Positions 25,863 to 34,738 of a stretch of DNA of 64,000 nt are shown piece by piece. Position 1 is the stretch's first letter; every line of letters begins with the position of its first letter. Position numbers and translations under genes: made by a program. Source of the stretch: Zetaproteobacteria bacterium CG1_02_55_237 (lineage in GTDB: Bacteria; Pseudomonadota; Zetaproteobacteria; Mariprofundales; Mariprofundaceae); the NCBI GenBank assembly GCA_001871195.1, contig MNXA01000048.1, positions 1-64,000 on the forward strand. Direction: 5' to 3'. The notes under the pieces were generated by a model. It saw nothing but the letters and a program-made list of their open reading frames with translations, made no database searches and was not told where the DNA came from.

Positions 25863-26789
25863 ATGAGCGAATTCGATCTGATCGATCACGCCTTCCGGGC
25901 CAAACTTCCTTTTAAACATTCCCTGACCACAATTTCCGGCGGCGACGATGCGTCCGTGCATAGCGTGCCCGATGGTTACGAACTCGTTGTCAGCACAGAT
26001 ATGTCGCTGGCCGGGGTGCACTGGCCGCACAATTTCCCACTTGAACATGCCGCCTGCCGGGCGGTGAATGCCGCCCTTTCCGATCTGGCTGCCATGGGTG
26101 CACAGGCCTGCTGGGTTTGGGTCTGTGCTGCGCTGTGTGATGCAGCAGCTGCCGAGATGATGGGCGATGGCATCGCCACAGCGCTTAATGAAAGCGGCAT
26201 TGAACTGGCGGGCGGGGACACTGTAAAAGCGAAGGACAACAGTCTGGCGGTGACGGTTGCCGGTGTTCTGCCCAAGGGCACGGCCATGCGCCGCGATGCG
26301 GCGCAGGATGGCGATGATATCTGGTTGTGCGGCGAGTTGGGATTCGCGGCGCAAGCCCTGCGCCAATGGCAGCAGGGGGATTCATGTGCACAGACGATGC
26401 AGGCTTTCAGCTATGTGCAGCCGCGTCTCGCCGAGGGTATAGTCCTGCGTCAGGGCGGGGTGCGCTGCTGCATTGATGTCAGCGACGGTCTGCTGGCCGA
26501 TAGCGAGCATTTGGCCGAGGCCTCCGGCGTGGGTATGGAAATCGAGCTTTCCCTGATTCCCTCATTCAAGCATCTTGAACAGTTGCTGGGTAAGGACGAC
26601 GCGGCCAATCTTGTGCTGACTGGTGGCGAGGATTACGCCCTTGTCTGTACAGCGCCCGTTGCCTTGCGTGATACGCTTTTACCGTTAGCTGTACGCATTG
26701 GTCGATGCAGGTCTGGCAAAGGGGTGCGTGCGATGCTTGATGGTCTTGAGCTGAATATTACACAACGAGGGTTTGATCATTTTGCCTAG
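25863..26789 (+). CDS. thiL: Thiamine-monophosphate kinase
   Basis: 308 aa from MSEFDLIDHAF, the usual family start; an ATG 9 nt earlier is possible and neither has a strong ribosome site. Phosphorylates thiamine monophosphate to the active diphosphate. Seen: TISGGDDASVHSV (Asp cluster), STDMSLAGVHW, ALSDLAAMGAQ, GGDTVKA, ISDGL-type DVSDGLLADSEHLAE and VLTGGEDYALV. Overlaps the pgpA start. Confidence 0.95.
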   Translation: MSEFDLIDHAFRAKLPFKHSLTTISGGDDASVHSVPDGYELVVSTDMSLAGVHWPHNFPLEHAACRAVNAALSDLAAMGAQACWVWVCAALCDAAAAEMMGDGIATALNESGIELAGGDTVKAKDNSLAVTVAGVLPKGTAMRRDAAQDGDDIWLCGELGFAAQALRQWQQGDSCAQTMQAFSYVQPRLAEGIVLRQGGVRCCIDVSDGLLADSEHLAEASGVGMEIELSLIPSFKHLEQLLGKDDAANLVLTGGEDYALVCTAPVALRDTLLPLAVRIGRCRSGKGVRAMLDGLELNITQRGFDHFA

Positions 26790-27294
26790 TCCGGAACTTT
26801 TACCCAGAACGCTTGGTCTGGCGCGCCTTATTGCGGCCGGTTTTGGTAGCGGCTGGTTGCCCAAGGCGCCCGGCACCTTCGGCAGTCTGGTAGCACTACT
26901 GCCGGCATGGTGGATGCTTGCCACGTATGGTCTTCCCGGGCTGTTGGGCATGTTTCTGCTTTTTATCCCGCTGGCCTGCTGGTCCACCTTTATTGCCTTG
27001 CCGCATCTGGCCGACAAGGATCCCGGCTGGGTGGTGATTGATGAATGGCTGGGGCAATGGTTGACCCTGATGCTTGCCGTTCCTCTGTTGGGGGTAACTT
27101 GGTGGTCCTTTGTCTTTGCCTTTGCTGCTTTCCGCCTGTTTGATATCTGGAAACCGGGCCTGATTCGAAGAGTCGAGCATTTGGGGCCTGCATGGTGGTC
27201 GATTCATGCCGATGATTTGCTGGCGGCAGTGTATGCGGGCTTAAGTCTTGGGGCCGGGCATCTTGTGCTGCTACAGACCGGGTTGCTGACATGA
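26782..27294 (+). CDS. pgpA: Phosphatidylglycerophosphatase A
   Basis: 170 aa membrane enzyme that dephosphorylates phosphatidylglycerophosphate. Seen: GFGSGWLPKAPGTFGSLVAL, DKDPGWVVIDEWLGQWLTL (the conserved Asp/Glu site), FRLFDIWKP and HADDLLAAVYAG. No ATG is near: TTG at 26782, 10 nt after GAGGG, is preferred; TTG at 26773 is too close to that site. It overlaps thiL and is overlapped by the next gene. Confidence 0.92.
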   Translation: MPSPELLPRTLGLARLIAAGFGSGWLPKAPGTFGSLVALLPAWWMLATYGLPGLLGMFLLFIPLACWSTFIALPHLADKDPGWVVIDEWLGQWLTLMLAVPLLGVTWWSFVFAFAAFRLFDIWKPGLIRRVEHLGPAWWSIHADDLLAAVYAGLSLGAGHLVLLQTGLLT

Positions 27295-28334
27295 ACGGTA
27301 CTGCATTGCGCGCGCAACTGGTGCTTAGCGAGGCCGGTCTGGCTTCACTGTTTGCCGCAGGCATCACGCAAGGTTGGCTGAAGGCATGGCTGCAGTCTGC
27401 CGGCGCACAATCGGTGGATGTCTGCATGCTGGAGCAGGAGGCATGGAAACGTGCCGCCGACTGGCATGTGTTTTTCGCCTCCGAGGCCGAATTGTTGCGT
27501 GTAGCATTGCATTTCGGACGTCGTATTCAGGCGAGTGACGACGGCACGCTTGGCCTGCTCGGCATCACTCCCTTTGCCCTCGAAAACCCAACGCGTCATG
27601 CTTGGTCTTTCAGGAATAGCCCCGCTCCTTCGCGCGTGCTCCTGCTGCCGCTTGGCGATATCGCTTTTGACCGGCAACTCTGGCTGAATCTGTTGAATGA
27701 TGCGCAACCGCTGTCGCCGCTTTATGTATCCCTTTTGGAGACAGGCGATGCACCGACCTGTACATGCCCATTGGAAGCCGGTCTTTGCGCCTCATCCATG
27801 GCTCCGGAGGATGATTCCAAACTGCTCAACGATGGTGGTTATCTGCCTGAAGAGTCGCTGATGCAGGCACTCAGATCGCGTGGTCTGAAGGTACGTTTTG
27901 CCGAGTCGTGCACGGCAGGGGGCATGGCCGAGCGTCTGAGCCGCCTGCCGGGTTCTTCCGAGGTGCTGGATTGTGCTTGGGTGACCTATAGCAATGAAGC
28001 CAAGCAGCGCCTGCTTGGTGTGTCGGGTAAATTGCTTGAGAAGTACGGTGCAGTCAGCCGCGAGGTGGCCGAGGCGATGGCCAGGGCTGGAAGCGATGCG
28101 ACACATGCCTGTGTTGCGGTCAGCGGTATTGCCGGACCCGGCGGCGGCAGTGAGGACAAGCCGGTAGGTACCGTGTGGATTGCAGCGGCCTTGCCCGATG
28201 GTACCGTGCACAGCGCCTGTCATCATTTTCCCGGTTCGCGAGCCGAGGTGCGCAACAGGACGGTGGTGCATGCCCTGCATTTGTTGTGTGGTTGCCTGCA
28301 AGAAACGAATCTGGAACAATTCACTCCGAATTAA
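27291..28334 (+). CDS. CinA/PncC-type amidohydrolase with unusual N-terminal region
   Basis: 347 aa. Residues about 183-340 are a PncC (CinA C-terminal) domain, which deamidates nicotinamide mononucleotide: AESCTAGGMAERLSRLPGSS, VTYSNEAKQRLLGV, VAVSGIAGPGGGSEDKPVGT. Residues 1-180 do not show the MoCF/COG1058 domain normally fused in CinA and I do not recognise them; they contain FFASEAELLRVALHFGR and RVLLLPLGDIAFDRQLWL. It is therefore either a new fusion or a strongly diverged N-terminus. Coupled to pgpA by a 4-bp overlap; a cinA homologue upstream of recA is common, but here recA is 6 kb away. Confidence 0.8.
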   Translation: MNGTALRAQLVLSEAGLASLFAAGITQGWLKAWLQSAGAQSVDVCMLEQEAWKRAADWHVFFASEAELLRVALHFGRRIQASDDGTLGLLGITPFALENPTRHAWSFRNSPAPSRVLLLPLGDIAFDRQLWLNLLNDAQPLSPLYVSLLETGDAPTCTCPLEAGLCASSMAPEDDSKLLNDGGYLPEESLMQALRSRGLKVRFAESCTAGGMAERLSRLPGSSEVLDCAWVTYSNEAKQRLLGVSGKLLEKYGAVSREVAEAMARAGSDATHACVAVSGIAGPGGGSEDKPVGTVWIAAALPDGTVHSACHHFPGSRAEVRNRTVVHALHLLCGCLQETNLEQFTPN

Positions 28335-28411
28335 TAATTTGATGTATAGATTGGCGGCTGCATGATGTATCTGCCAATAAAATGAACAGGGTTGAGGCCC
28401 AAGGAGCTTAA

Positions 28412-28774
28412 ATGAGTCTTCAGTTAACCGAGTCGGCCGCAGGGAAAATTCATAGCCTGCTTGAGCAGCAGGGCAACGATGCCCTGCATCTGCGCATCTT
28501 CGTATCCGGTGGCGGTTGCTCCGGCTTCCAGTATGGCTTTACCTTTGATGAAGAGGTGAAGGTGGATGATACCGTGGTTGAATCGCAGGGCGTCAAGTTG
28601 CTCGTCGATGCCATGAGCCTTGATATGCTCAAGGGTGCCGAGGTCGATTATCAAACCTCGCTGCAGGGTGAGTCTTTCGTGATCCGCAATCCCAATGCCG
28701 CTTCGAGTTGCGGTTGCGGCAAATCCTTCACCCCGGCCGAGAGCAGCACAGGCTGCGCCAACGCCGGTTACTGA
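28412..28774 (+). CDS. erpA: Iron-sulfur cluster insertion protein
   Basis: 120 aa A-type carrier that delivers Fe-S clusters to target enzymes. Seen: [18 protein letters not shown], the first Cys in [16 protein letters not shown], and the C-terminal pair CGCGKSF. The extra tail ([14 protein letters not shown]) has one more Cys. AAGGAG is 7 nt before the ATG. Monocistronic with a strong terminator. Confidence 0.92.
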   Translation: MSLQLTESAAGKIHSLLEQQGNDALHLRIFVSGGGCSGFQYGFTFDEEVKVDDTVVESQGVKLLVDAMSLDMLKGAEVDYQTSLQGESFVIRNPNAASSCGCGKSFTPAESSTGCANAGY

Positions 28775-28797
28775 TGTCTCTGGGCGCATCAACATTG

Positions 28798-28822
28798 CGG
28801 AGCCTTCGGGCTCCGTTTTTTT
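28798..28822 (+). terminator. Rho-independent terminator with UUCG loop
   Basis: CGGAGCC, loop TTCG, GGCTCCG, then seven T. A stable tetraloop hairpin 23 bp after erpA. Confidence 0.95.
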
Positions 28823-28879
28823 ATAGCCCGTTTGATTGTGATGCATTTTCTTATGGGACAGAGGGCGTAGCATTGCGTC

Positions 28880-29851
28880 ATGGTTGAATTCGCACTACAG
28901 GTCAAAGGGCTCACCAAAAGCTATGCCAACGGCAAGCAGGCGCTCAAAGGCGTCAGTCTTGAGGTGCCTGCCGGTTCTTTCTATGCCCTGCTCGGCCCGA
29001 ATGGAGCAGGCAAGAGCACGCTGATCAATATACTTGCCGATATCGTGCGTCCGGGCGAAGGCTCGGCCACCCTGTTCGGCCATGATCTGTTTGCCGATAG
29101 GGCATGGTGCAAGCGGCGCATGGGCGTGGTGCCGCAGGAGGTGGCCTTCGACCCCTTTTTCAATCCGCGCGAGGTGCTGAAAATCAGCAGCGGCATGTTC
29201 GGCGTAAAGCCCGATATGGCATGGATCGATGAATTGCTGGCCCGCCTCGAATTGACCGAACATTGCGGCAAGAACACACGTCAGCTTTCCGGCGGCATGC
29301 GTCGCAGGCTTTTGGTGGCACAGGCGCTGGTGCACAAGCCGCCGCTGGTTATCCTCGATGAGCCGACAGCCGGTGTGGATGTGGAGTTGAGAAGGCGTTT
29401 GTGGGATTTCATGCGTGAGCTCAATGCCGCAGGGACCACCATCCTGCTCACCACGCATTATCTCGAAGAGGCCGAAGAGCTTTGCGATCACGTAACCATT
29501 GTGGACAAGGGTAAAGTTGTGGCGGATCGCCCGATGCGCGAGCTGATGCGCGAGGTGGCAGGGCGTTATCTGTGGCTGAGTTATGGCGAGAGCTTTGTGC
29601 TCAGCGAGGATGATGAAGTGGCGCTTGCCGCTTTCCAGCCGCGCACCAATGGCAGGGGTGTGAGCCTGACGCTGCGCCATGTCGAGGGCGCAGCGTCCAG
29701 TTTTCATGCAGCCTATGAGGCAGCGGTGACGCGTTTCGGCCCGCCGCAGGATGCAGGGATCCGTCAGGAAGATCTGGAGGATGTATTCATCCGCCTGACC
29801 CATGAACATGACGAACAACCCAATGCGGACCAAACCAAGGTGAACGCCTGA
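28880..29851 (+). CDS. ABC-2 type exporter, ATP-binding subunit
   Basis: 323 aa. Walker A LLGPNGAGKSTLINIL (about 33-48), Q-loop region VVPQEVAFDPFF, signature LSGGMRRRLLVAQAL, Walker B PLVILDEPTAGVDVE, switch His in LLTTHYLEEAEEL. C-terminal extension (about 230-323) typical of NodI/YadG-type ATPases. Its TGA overlaps the permease ATG. The pair exports an unknown substrate; YadG/YadH of E. coli is the closest remembered layout. Confidence 0.92.
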   Translation: MVEFALQVKGLTKSYANGKQALKGVSLEVPAGSFYALLGPNGAGKSTLINILADIVRPGEGSATLFGHDLFADRAWCKRRMGVVPQEVAFDPFFNPREVLKISSGMFGVKPDMAWIDELLARLELTEHCGKNTRQLSGGMRRRLLVAQALVHKPPLVILDEPTAGVDVELRRRLWDFMRELNAAGTTILLTTHYLEEAEELCDHVTIVDKGKVVADRPMRELMREVAGRYLWLSYGESFVLSEDDEVALAAFQPRTNGRGVSLTLRHVEGAASSFHAAYEAAVTRFGPPQDAGIRQEDLEDVFIRLTHEHDEQPNADQTKVNA

Positions 29852-30621
29852 TGTGGCCGGTAAATCCCAGAGGTTGCTGGACGCTGTTTGTGCGCGAGTC
29901 ACATCGCTTTATGAAGGTGAAGATGCAGACCATCGTGGCCCCGGCGTTGACTGCGGTTCTTTATCTGATGGTTTTTCACTATGCGATGGGCGAGCGCAGC
30001 GTGCCGGGCTTATCCGTGCCGTATTTCGATTTCCTGATTCCGGGCCTGGTGATGATGTCGATGCTTCAGAATGCCTTTGCCAACACCTCAAGCTCCATCA
30101 TTGTGGGTAAGGTAATGAATGTGCATATCTATCTGCTGATGGCTCCGCTTTCCGCCATTGAGGCCATCGCCGCATTCCTCGCCGCCGCCGTGCTGCGTGC
30201 GTTGATTGTTGCCGCCGTGCTGCTGGCCGTGCTTGCACCGTTTTCCTCGCTAGGTTTTCAGCATATCGGACTGATCCTGTTCTACGGTGTGTGTGGCAGC
30301 ATCCTGATGGGTGGATTTGGCATCATCGGCGGTATGTGGTCGAAGAAATTCGATGATATGGCGCTGATCAGTAATTTCCTGATCATGCCGCTGACCTTCT
30401 TATCCGGTGTGTTCTATTCGGTGAAACAGTTACCGCCGCTCTGGCAGCAAATAAATGCCTTCAATCCCTTCTTCTACCTGATCGATGGATTCCGCTACGG
30501 CTTTATCGGTGTCGGTGACACCAACCCCATGACAGCCATCTGGGTGGTACTTACAGCAACCATCGTCTGCATGGTCGCATGCTGGTATCTCTGGCTTATC
30601 GGCTGGAAGCTGAAGGAATAA
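29851..30621 (+). CDS. ABC-2 type exporter, permease subunit
   Basis: 256 aa with six hydrophobic segments and an amphipathic N-terminus (TLFVRESHRFMKVKMQTI). The conserved ABC-2 pattern is visible near 175-215 (LTFLSGVFYSVKQLPPLWQQ then NPFFYLIDGFRYGFIG). Works with the ATPase immediately upstream. YadH-like by length and layout. Substrate unknown. Confidence 0.92.
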   Translation: MWPVNPRGCWTLFVRESHRFMKVKMQTIVAPALTAVLYLMVFHYAMGERSVPGLSVPYFDFLIPGLVMMSMLQNAFANTSSSIIVGKVMNVHIYLLMAPLSAIEAIAAFLAAAVLRALIVAAVLLAVLAPFSSLGFQHIGLILFYGVCGSILMGGFGIIGGMWSKKFDDMALISNFLIMPLTFLSGVFYSVKQLPPLWQQINAFNPFFYLIDGFRYGFIGVGDTNPMTAIWVVLTATIVCMVACWYLWLIGWKLKE

Positions 30622-30625
30622 GCTG

Positions 30626-30642
30626 AAAGGGCTCAGCCCTTT
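30626..30642. terminator. Bidirectional hairpin between permease and ugd
   Basis: AAAGGG, loop CTCAG, CCCTTT in the 21-bp gap between two convergent genes. The stem's own A and T ends provide a short U-tract in both directions. Confidence 0.6.
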
Positions 30643-31812
30643 CTAAGAATCCCTGCCGAACAGATCGCGCGTGTAGACCTTGTTGGCGACATCCGCCAGA
30701 GCATCGGACATGCGATTGGCAATAATCACATCGGATTCTTTCTTGAAGGCATCGAGATCCCTGATGACGCGGGATTTGAAGAACTCATCTTCCTCCATTG
30801 CAGGTTCGTAAATAATCACTTCAATACCCTTGGCCTTGATGCGTTTCATGATTCCCTGAATGCTCGATGCGCGGAAGTTATCAGAGCCAGCCTTCATGAT
30901 GAGTCTGTAAACACCCACCACATGCGGGTTCTTTTTGATGATATCGCTGGCAATGAAATCCTTGCGCGTGGTGTTCGCCTCAACGATGGCGTGCATCAGG
31001 TTCTGCGGCACATCCCGGTAGTTAGCCAGTAGCTGTTTGGTATCCTTGGGCAGGCAGTAGCCGCCATAGCCGAACGAAGGATTGTTGTAATGGCTTCCGA
31101 TGCGCGGATCAAGGCACACACCCTCAATGATCTGGCGTGTATCCAGCCCGTGCGTGGCTGCATAGGTATCAAGTTCATTGAAGTAGGAAACCCGCATGGC
31201 GAGATAGGTGTTGGCAAACAGTTTGATGGCCTCGGCCTCGGTGCTGTCGGTAAAGAGTACGTCAATATTCTGTTTGATAGCCCCTTCCTGGAGCAGGTCG
31301 GCAAAGACTCGCGCCCGTTCCGAGCGCTCCCCGACCACGATGCGGGAGGGGTGAAGGTTGTCATATAGTGCCATGCCTTCGCGCAGAAACTCCGGGCTGA
31401 AGATGAGATTGTCGCAGGCAAACTTTTCCCTTGTCGCAGCCGTGTAGCCGACCGGAACGGTGGATTTGATCACCATGACCGCACTCGGATTGGCTTGTAT
31501 TACATCCTGAATCACAGCCTCGATGGAACGCGTGTTGAAATAATTGGTCACCGGATCGTAGTCGGTTGGTGTGGCGATGATGACGAAATCCGCGCCCTTG
31601 TAGGCTTCCTTCTTGTCCATTGTGGCACGAAGATTCAATGCCTTGGTTTGCAGGTATTCCTCGATCTCCTTGTCTTCGATGGGAGATTGCTTGCGGTTGA
31701 GCATCTCAACCTTCTCGGCAATGATATCCAGCGCAACGACCTCATGGTGCTGGGCCAGAAGCACGGCATTGGACAGCCCGACATAGCCGGTTCCTGCAAT
31801 TGCTATTTTCAT
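30643..31812 (-). CDS. ugd: UDP-glucose 6-dehydrogenase
   Basis: 389 aa from the ATG with AGGGAG about 7 nt upstream; an earlier in-frame start at 31857 would add 15 residues not found in the family. Oxidises UDP-glucose to UDP-glucuronate for polysaccharide synthesis. Seen: NAD-binding [61 protein letters not shown] and the catalytic Cys in [18 protein letters not shown]. Same length as E. coli Ugd. Isolated gene here; it may feed capsule or surface sugar synthesis elsewhere. Confidence 0.96.
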   Translation of the reverse strand: MKIAIAGTGYVGLSNAVLLAQHHEVVALDIIAEKVEMLNRKQSPIEDKEIEEYLQTKALNLRATMDKKEAYKGADFVIIATPTDYDPVTNYFNTRSIEAVIQDVIQANPSAVMVIKSTVPVGYTAATREKFACDNLIFSPEFLREGMALYDNLHPSRIVVGERSERARVFADLLQEGAIKQNIDVLFTDSTEAEAIKLFANTYLAMRVSYFNELDTYAATHGLDTRQIIEGVCLDPRIGSHYNNPSFGYGGYCLPKDTKQLLANYRDVPQNLMHAIVEANTTRKDFIASDIIKKNPHVVGVYRLIMKAGSDNFRASSIQGIMKRIKAKGIEVIIYEPAMEEDEFFKSRVIRDLDAFKKESDVIIANRMSDALADVANKVYTRDLFGRDS

Positions 31813-31974
31813 GGTATTTCTCCCTTGCCGGATGGGCGCTGAGGCGGATGGCGGCATGTTTTCCTAGCTTTGCGGAAGTGTATGCATATTTCCCTAATCG
31901 GCAAATACAACACGGGCACGCACCCGTCGAGAAATGCCGGTCTTGTCGTCAGGGTGTTTTTTCTTTGCAATCGA

Positions 31975-31997
31975 CGCCAATCTCACCAGCATTGGCG
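31975..31997 (+). promoter_or_regulatory. Inverted repeat directly before the rlmE start
   Basis: CGCCAAT and ATTGGCG flank 9 nt; the right arm ends 2 nt before the ATG. No Shine-Dalgarno sequence is visible, so the hairpin would occupy the ribosome landing site. Control of translation initiation is inferred. Confidence 0.4.
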
Positions 31998-31999
31998 AT

Positions 32000-32650
32000 A
32001 TGAGTCAGCAATCGAAAAGCAAGGCGAAACGGAAAACCTCGGCGTGGTATCAGCGGCATGCGAATGACCCGCATGTGAAACGTGCGCAGGCCGAGGGCAA
32101 GCGTTCTCGCGCCGCATTCAAGCTCACCGAAGTGCTGGAGAAGAATCAGTTGCAGATCAAACGCAATGCGGTGATTGTCGATCTGGGCTGCGCGCCCGGA
32201 TCGTGGTGCGAGGAACTGGTGCAACGGGTTGGTGAGACCGGGTTGGTGATCGGCGTGGATTTATTGGATATGCAGCCGGTCAGCCGGGTGACGTTTATCC
32301 AGGGCGATTTCACCGAAGCCAAGACGCTGGCTGAGGTGAGCGAGGCCGTCGGTGAGCGTCGCGTGGATATGGTGGTGTCCGATATGGCACCGGAGATGAG
32401 CGGCAACAAGCTGGTGGATCAGGCGCACACCATCGGCCTGAACGATGAGACCCTGAGCTTCGCGGTGAATCATTTGCGCGAGGGAGGCAATCTGCTGCTC
32501 AAGACCTTTATGGGCGATGGCTTCGATGCCTTCAGGAAAGAAATGACCGGTTGGTTTGCCAAGATGAAGATCGTCAAGCCTGCAGCCAGCCGCAAATCAT
32601 CCAGCGAAATCTACCTGCTTGGAACGGGCTTCAGGCGTCCTAACCCCTAG
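32000..32650 (+). CDS. rlmE: 23S rRNA (uridine-2552 2'-O)-methyltransferase
   Basis: 216 aa, FtsJ/RrmJ. Methylates the A-loop of 23S rRNA late in 50S assembly. Seen: KTSAWYQRHANDPHVKRAQ and RSRAAFKLTEVLEKNQL, SAM-binding VDLGCAPGSWCEELVQRVG, GVDLLDMQPV, catalytic Asp in MVVSDMAPEMSGN, Lys in NLLLKTFMGDGFDAF, and SSEIYLLGTGF. Start at MSQQSKSK; the reading frame stays open upstream but without family similarity. Confidence 0.95.
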   Translation: MSQQSKSKAKRKTSAWYQRHANDPHVKRAQAEGKRSRAAFKLTEVLEKNQLQIKRNAVIVDLGCAPGSWCEELVQRVGETGLVIGVDLLDMQPVSRVTFIQGDFTEAKTLAEVSEAVGERRVDMVVSDMAPEMSGNKLVDQAHTIGLNDETLSFAVNHLREGGNLLLKTFMGDGFDAFRKEMTGWFAKMKIVKPAASRKSSSEIYLLGTGFRRPNP

Positions 32651-32709
32651 GTTTAAGCACCAAGGTATCTGGTGAATTTCGTTTGCGAAAGAGAATATCC
32701 CCTGGGGGA

Positions 32710-32787
32710 CGAAGACACAAAGTTAAGACAAGGTCGTCATGCCTGCGTGGAAATGACAATAATTGATGGTTTACCTTTGTGTCTTCG
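32710..32787. repeat. Imperfect hairpin repeat, 13-bp inverted arms
   Basis: CGAAGACACAAAG (32710-32722) and CTTTGTGTCTTCG (32775-32787) are exact inverted copies 52 bp apart. The right side continues TGTCTTTGTGGTGAAAGG, a sequence type I associate with dispersed intergenic repeats in many environmental bacteria. Sits in the gap between convergent rlmE and the cNMP-domain gene. Confidence 0.65.
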
Positions 32788-32808
32788 TGTCTTTGTGGTG
32801 AAAGGATT

Positions 32809-33246
32809 TTAGTGCTTTGAATTATCCATGCTGCGAATGATCTCACCCATATTACGCAGCACAAAAGCCATTAGCTTCATGGCGATGTCGGCATGGTTCT
32901 GCATCAGCCACTGGAACTTTTCACAGGTTATTTTGTAAACCTCGCAGGGTTGCTCGGCATATACATCGGCAGAGGCCGGCTCATCGCCGAAAAAGCTCAT
33001 TTCCCCAAATGTTCGGCTGTGTGAGTTTTTGTTCAGGGTGGCGAGGTGAAAGTTGTTCTTGTGCACAATGCGCAGGCTGCCGGAATGCAGCACGTATAGA
33101 CTGCGCACCGATGTGCCTTGATGAATAATCGGCATGTCTTTGAGCACAAACTCGGACTCAAAGGCTGTCGCAAGAATTCCCCTTTGTTCCTTGTTCAGTG
33201 CTTGAATGCGTAATTTCTCGGCCAGCCAGTCAATATTCACTTGCAT
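32809..33246 (-). CDS. Cyclic nucleotide-binding domain protein
   Basis: 145 aa, essentially one cNMP-binding fold: PIIHQGTSVRSLYVLHSGSL, then RTFGEMSFFGDEPASADVYA and a C-terminal helix. No DNA-binding or effector domain. The phosphate-binding cassette lacks the Arg that usually follows the FGE motif (PASADV where PRSATV is typical), so tight cAMP or cGMP binding is doubtful. GGAGGG lies 6 nt before the ATG. A stand-alone sensor or a protein-interaction module; partner unknown. Confidence 0.82.
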   Translation of the reverse strand: MQVNIDWLAEKLRIQALNKEQRGILATAFESEFVLKDMPIIHQGTSVRSLYVLHSGSLRIVHKNNFHLATLNKNSHSRTFGEMSFFGDEPASADVYAEQPCEVYKITCEKFQWLMQNHADIAMKLMAFVLRNMGEIIRSMDNSKH

Positions 33247-33434
33247 ATCGTCCCTCCAAAGACCTTATTCTAGACCATTGTCATGTACCTGCACGCGGTA
33301 TGCAGGGCAATTTCCAAAGGTCTTGGAAGAAAAATACGCATGGCATCGCCATGGGTCGCCAAATCTTGTGCTGCGCTTACATCTTATGCTAAATTGCGCT
33401 CTCGTATTTTTAATAGACGAGGGAGATTCGAATC

Positions 33435-34049
33435 ATGGCCGAGACCAAGCAGAAGCAGGGAAAAATCGTAAGAACCATCAAGACGCACAACGATGTCTTT
33501 GAAGGAACCGCATACAAGAAACAGAACAATGGGTTGCGCATGGCGCTTTTTTATTCGAGCTGTGCCCTTGTGCTTGTGCTTGCCTCGTATGGTGGCCTTT
33601 ACGTTGAGAGGGGCAATCTGCATGACGGCGTGTTGAAGAATGATGCTGCGACGATGGTCGACGGTATTAATTTCGACAAGACGAATCGCACCATTCTCGG
33701 TCAGATGCCCGGCATTCTGGACAATGTGGTCAAGGACCCGAACGACAAGTATGCGGCCTCTATGGATGTGGTGGTAACCAGTCCAAAGTTGCAGATAACG
33801 ACCGACAACCTGGTCGATTTGCTGATCAAGGCCGGGTTTGTCAAAAAGACAATGAATGGTCTTGAGTATACTGATTTTTCCTGGAAAACAAAAAACTGGT
33901 CCTACAGCCATCTGTCGGTGGATTTGACCAGCAAGGAAAATCCCGAAGACGTCCTGACCCTGAATATCGCCAAGGACGGCAGCCTGCTGATCTGGCGTGT
34001 GGTCGGGGTGTTCATGTCCAAGCCGCTGCTGGACAGAATGCTGGAATAG
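33435..34049 (+). CDS. Unknown single-pass membrane protein
   Basis: 204 aa. Basic cytoplasmic N-terminus (1-35), one transmembrane helix (MALFYSSCALVLVLASYGGL, about 36-56), then a soluble, probably periplasmic domain with MVDGINFDKTNRTILGQMPG and NLVDLLIKAGFVKKT. No family recognised. GAGGGAG precedes the ATG, and a strong terminator follows, so it is its own transcription unit. Composition matches the host genes. Confidence 0.75.
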   Translation: MAETKQKQGKIVRTIKTHNDVFEGTAYKKQNNGLRMALFYSSCALVLVLASYGGLYVERGNLHDGVLKNDAATMVDGINFDKTNRTILGQMPGILDNVVKDPNDKYAASMDVVVTSPKLQITTDNLVDLLIKAGFVKKTMNGLEYTDFSWKTKNWSYSHLSVDLTSKENPEDVLTLNIAKDGSLLIWRVVGVFMSKPLLDRMLE

Positions 34050-34089
34050 GCGCGTTATCGCCTCGCTTGCGGGGCGCTGAATCATCAAG

Positions 34090-34120
34090 GAGGGCTGCCT
34101 GCTGGCAGCCCTCTTTTTTT
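34090..34120 (+). terminator. Rho-independent terminator
   Basis: GAGGGCTGCC, loop TGCT, GGCAGCCCTC, then seven T. Ten-bp perfect stem 40 bp after the unknown membrane protein. Confidence 0.95.
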
Positions 34121-34147
34121 ATGCTGTCCAATGGTTAGTTTGAGGCC

Positions 34148-34738
34148 ATGCGATTATTTGCCGCTGTTGATGTGCCTGAAGATATTCGTCAGGAAATAGC
34201 CGCGTGGTGGGCGGCGGCCTGTGTTCACCTGCCTGCTGGCGACTGGCGCGATGTCGCTGTGCGCAACTGGCATGTCACGCTGGCTTTTTATGGCGAGGTG
34301 AGAGGAGACGAGGTGGATGATCTGGCGGAAGCTCTGGCCGACTGTGCAGCCACGGCATCTCCGTTGATTTTGCGAACCGGTGCTTGCGGGGTGTTTCCCA
34401 ATGCCTCCCGGCCGCGCGTTTTCTGGGGCGGTGTCGGGTCTGTGGATGGAGCAAAAGACCTTGCATATCTTGCCCGTTGTTGCCGTCTGGCGGGGCATGT
34501 TACGCTTCGCAAACATACCGCCAAGGAAGCGCCATTTCGCGGCCATATTACATTGGCCCGTGCACTTCCGGATGCTGCGCCGCTGGGGGGAGAAGTCTGG
34601 CAGTCATTGCCCGATTTACCGGTGCTTGAATGGACCGTCGGTGCTGTCAGCCTGTACGCCTCTCAATTAAGGCCGCAGGGGCCGATCTACCGGCTTGTGG
34701 AAGCTTTTGAATTCAAGGGGAATCATCATGTCAGATAA
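34148..34738 (+). CDS. thpR: RNA 2',3'-cyclic phosphodiesterase (LigT/ThpR)
   Basis: 196 aa two-histidine (2H) phosphoesterase that opens 2',3'-cyclic phosphates in RNA. The two HxT motifs are present: [12 protein letters not shown] (about 41-52) and [11 protein letters not shown] (about 134-144). N-terminus [17 protein letters not shown] is typical. Its end overlaps the recA start by 11 bp, so recA is probably read through from here. Confidence 0.92.
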   Translation: MRLFAAVDVPEDIRQEIAAWWAAACVHLPAGDWRDVAVRNWHVTLAFYGEVRGDEVDDLAEALADCAATASPLILRTGACGVFPNASRPRVFWGGVGSVDGAKDLAYLARCCRLAGHVTLRKHTAKEAPFRGHITLARALPDAAPLGGEVWQSLPDLPVLEWTVGAVSLYASQLRPQGPIYRLVEAFEFKGNHHVR

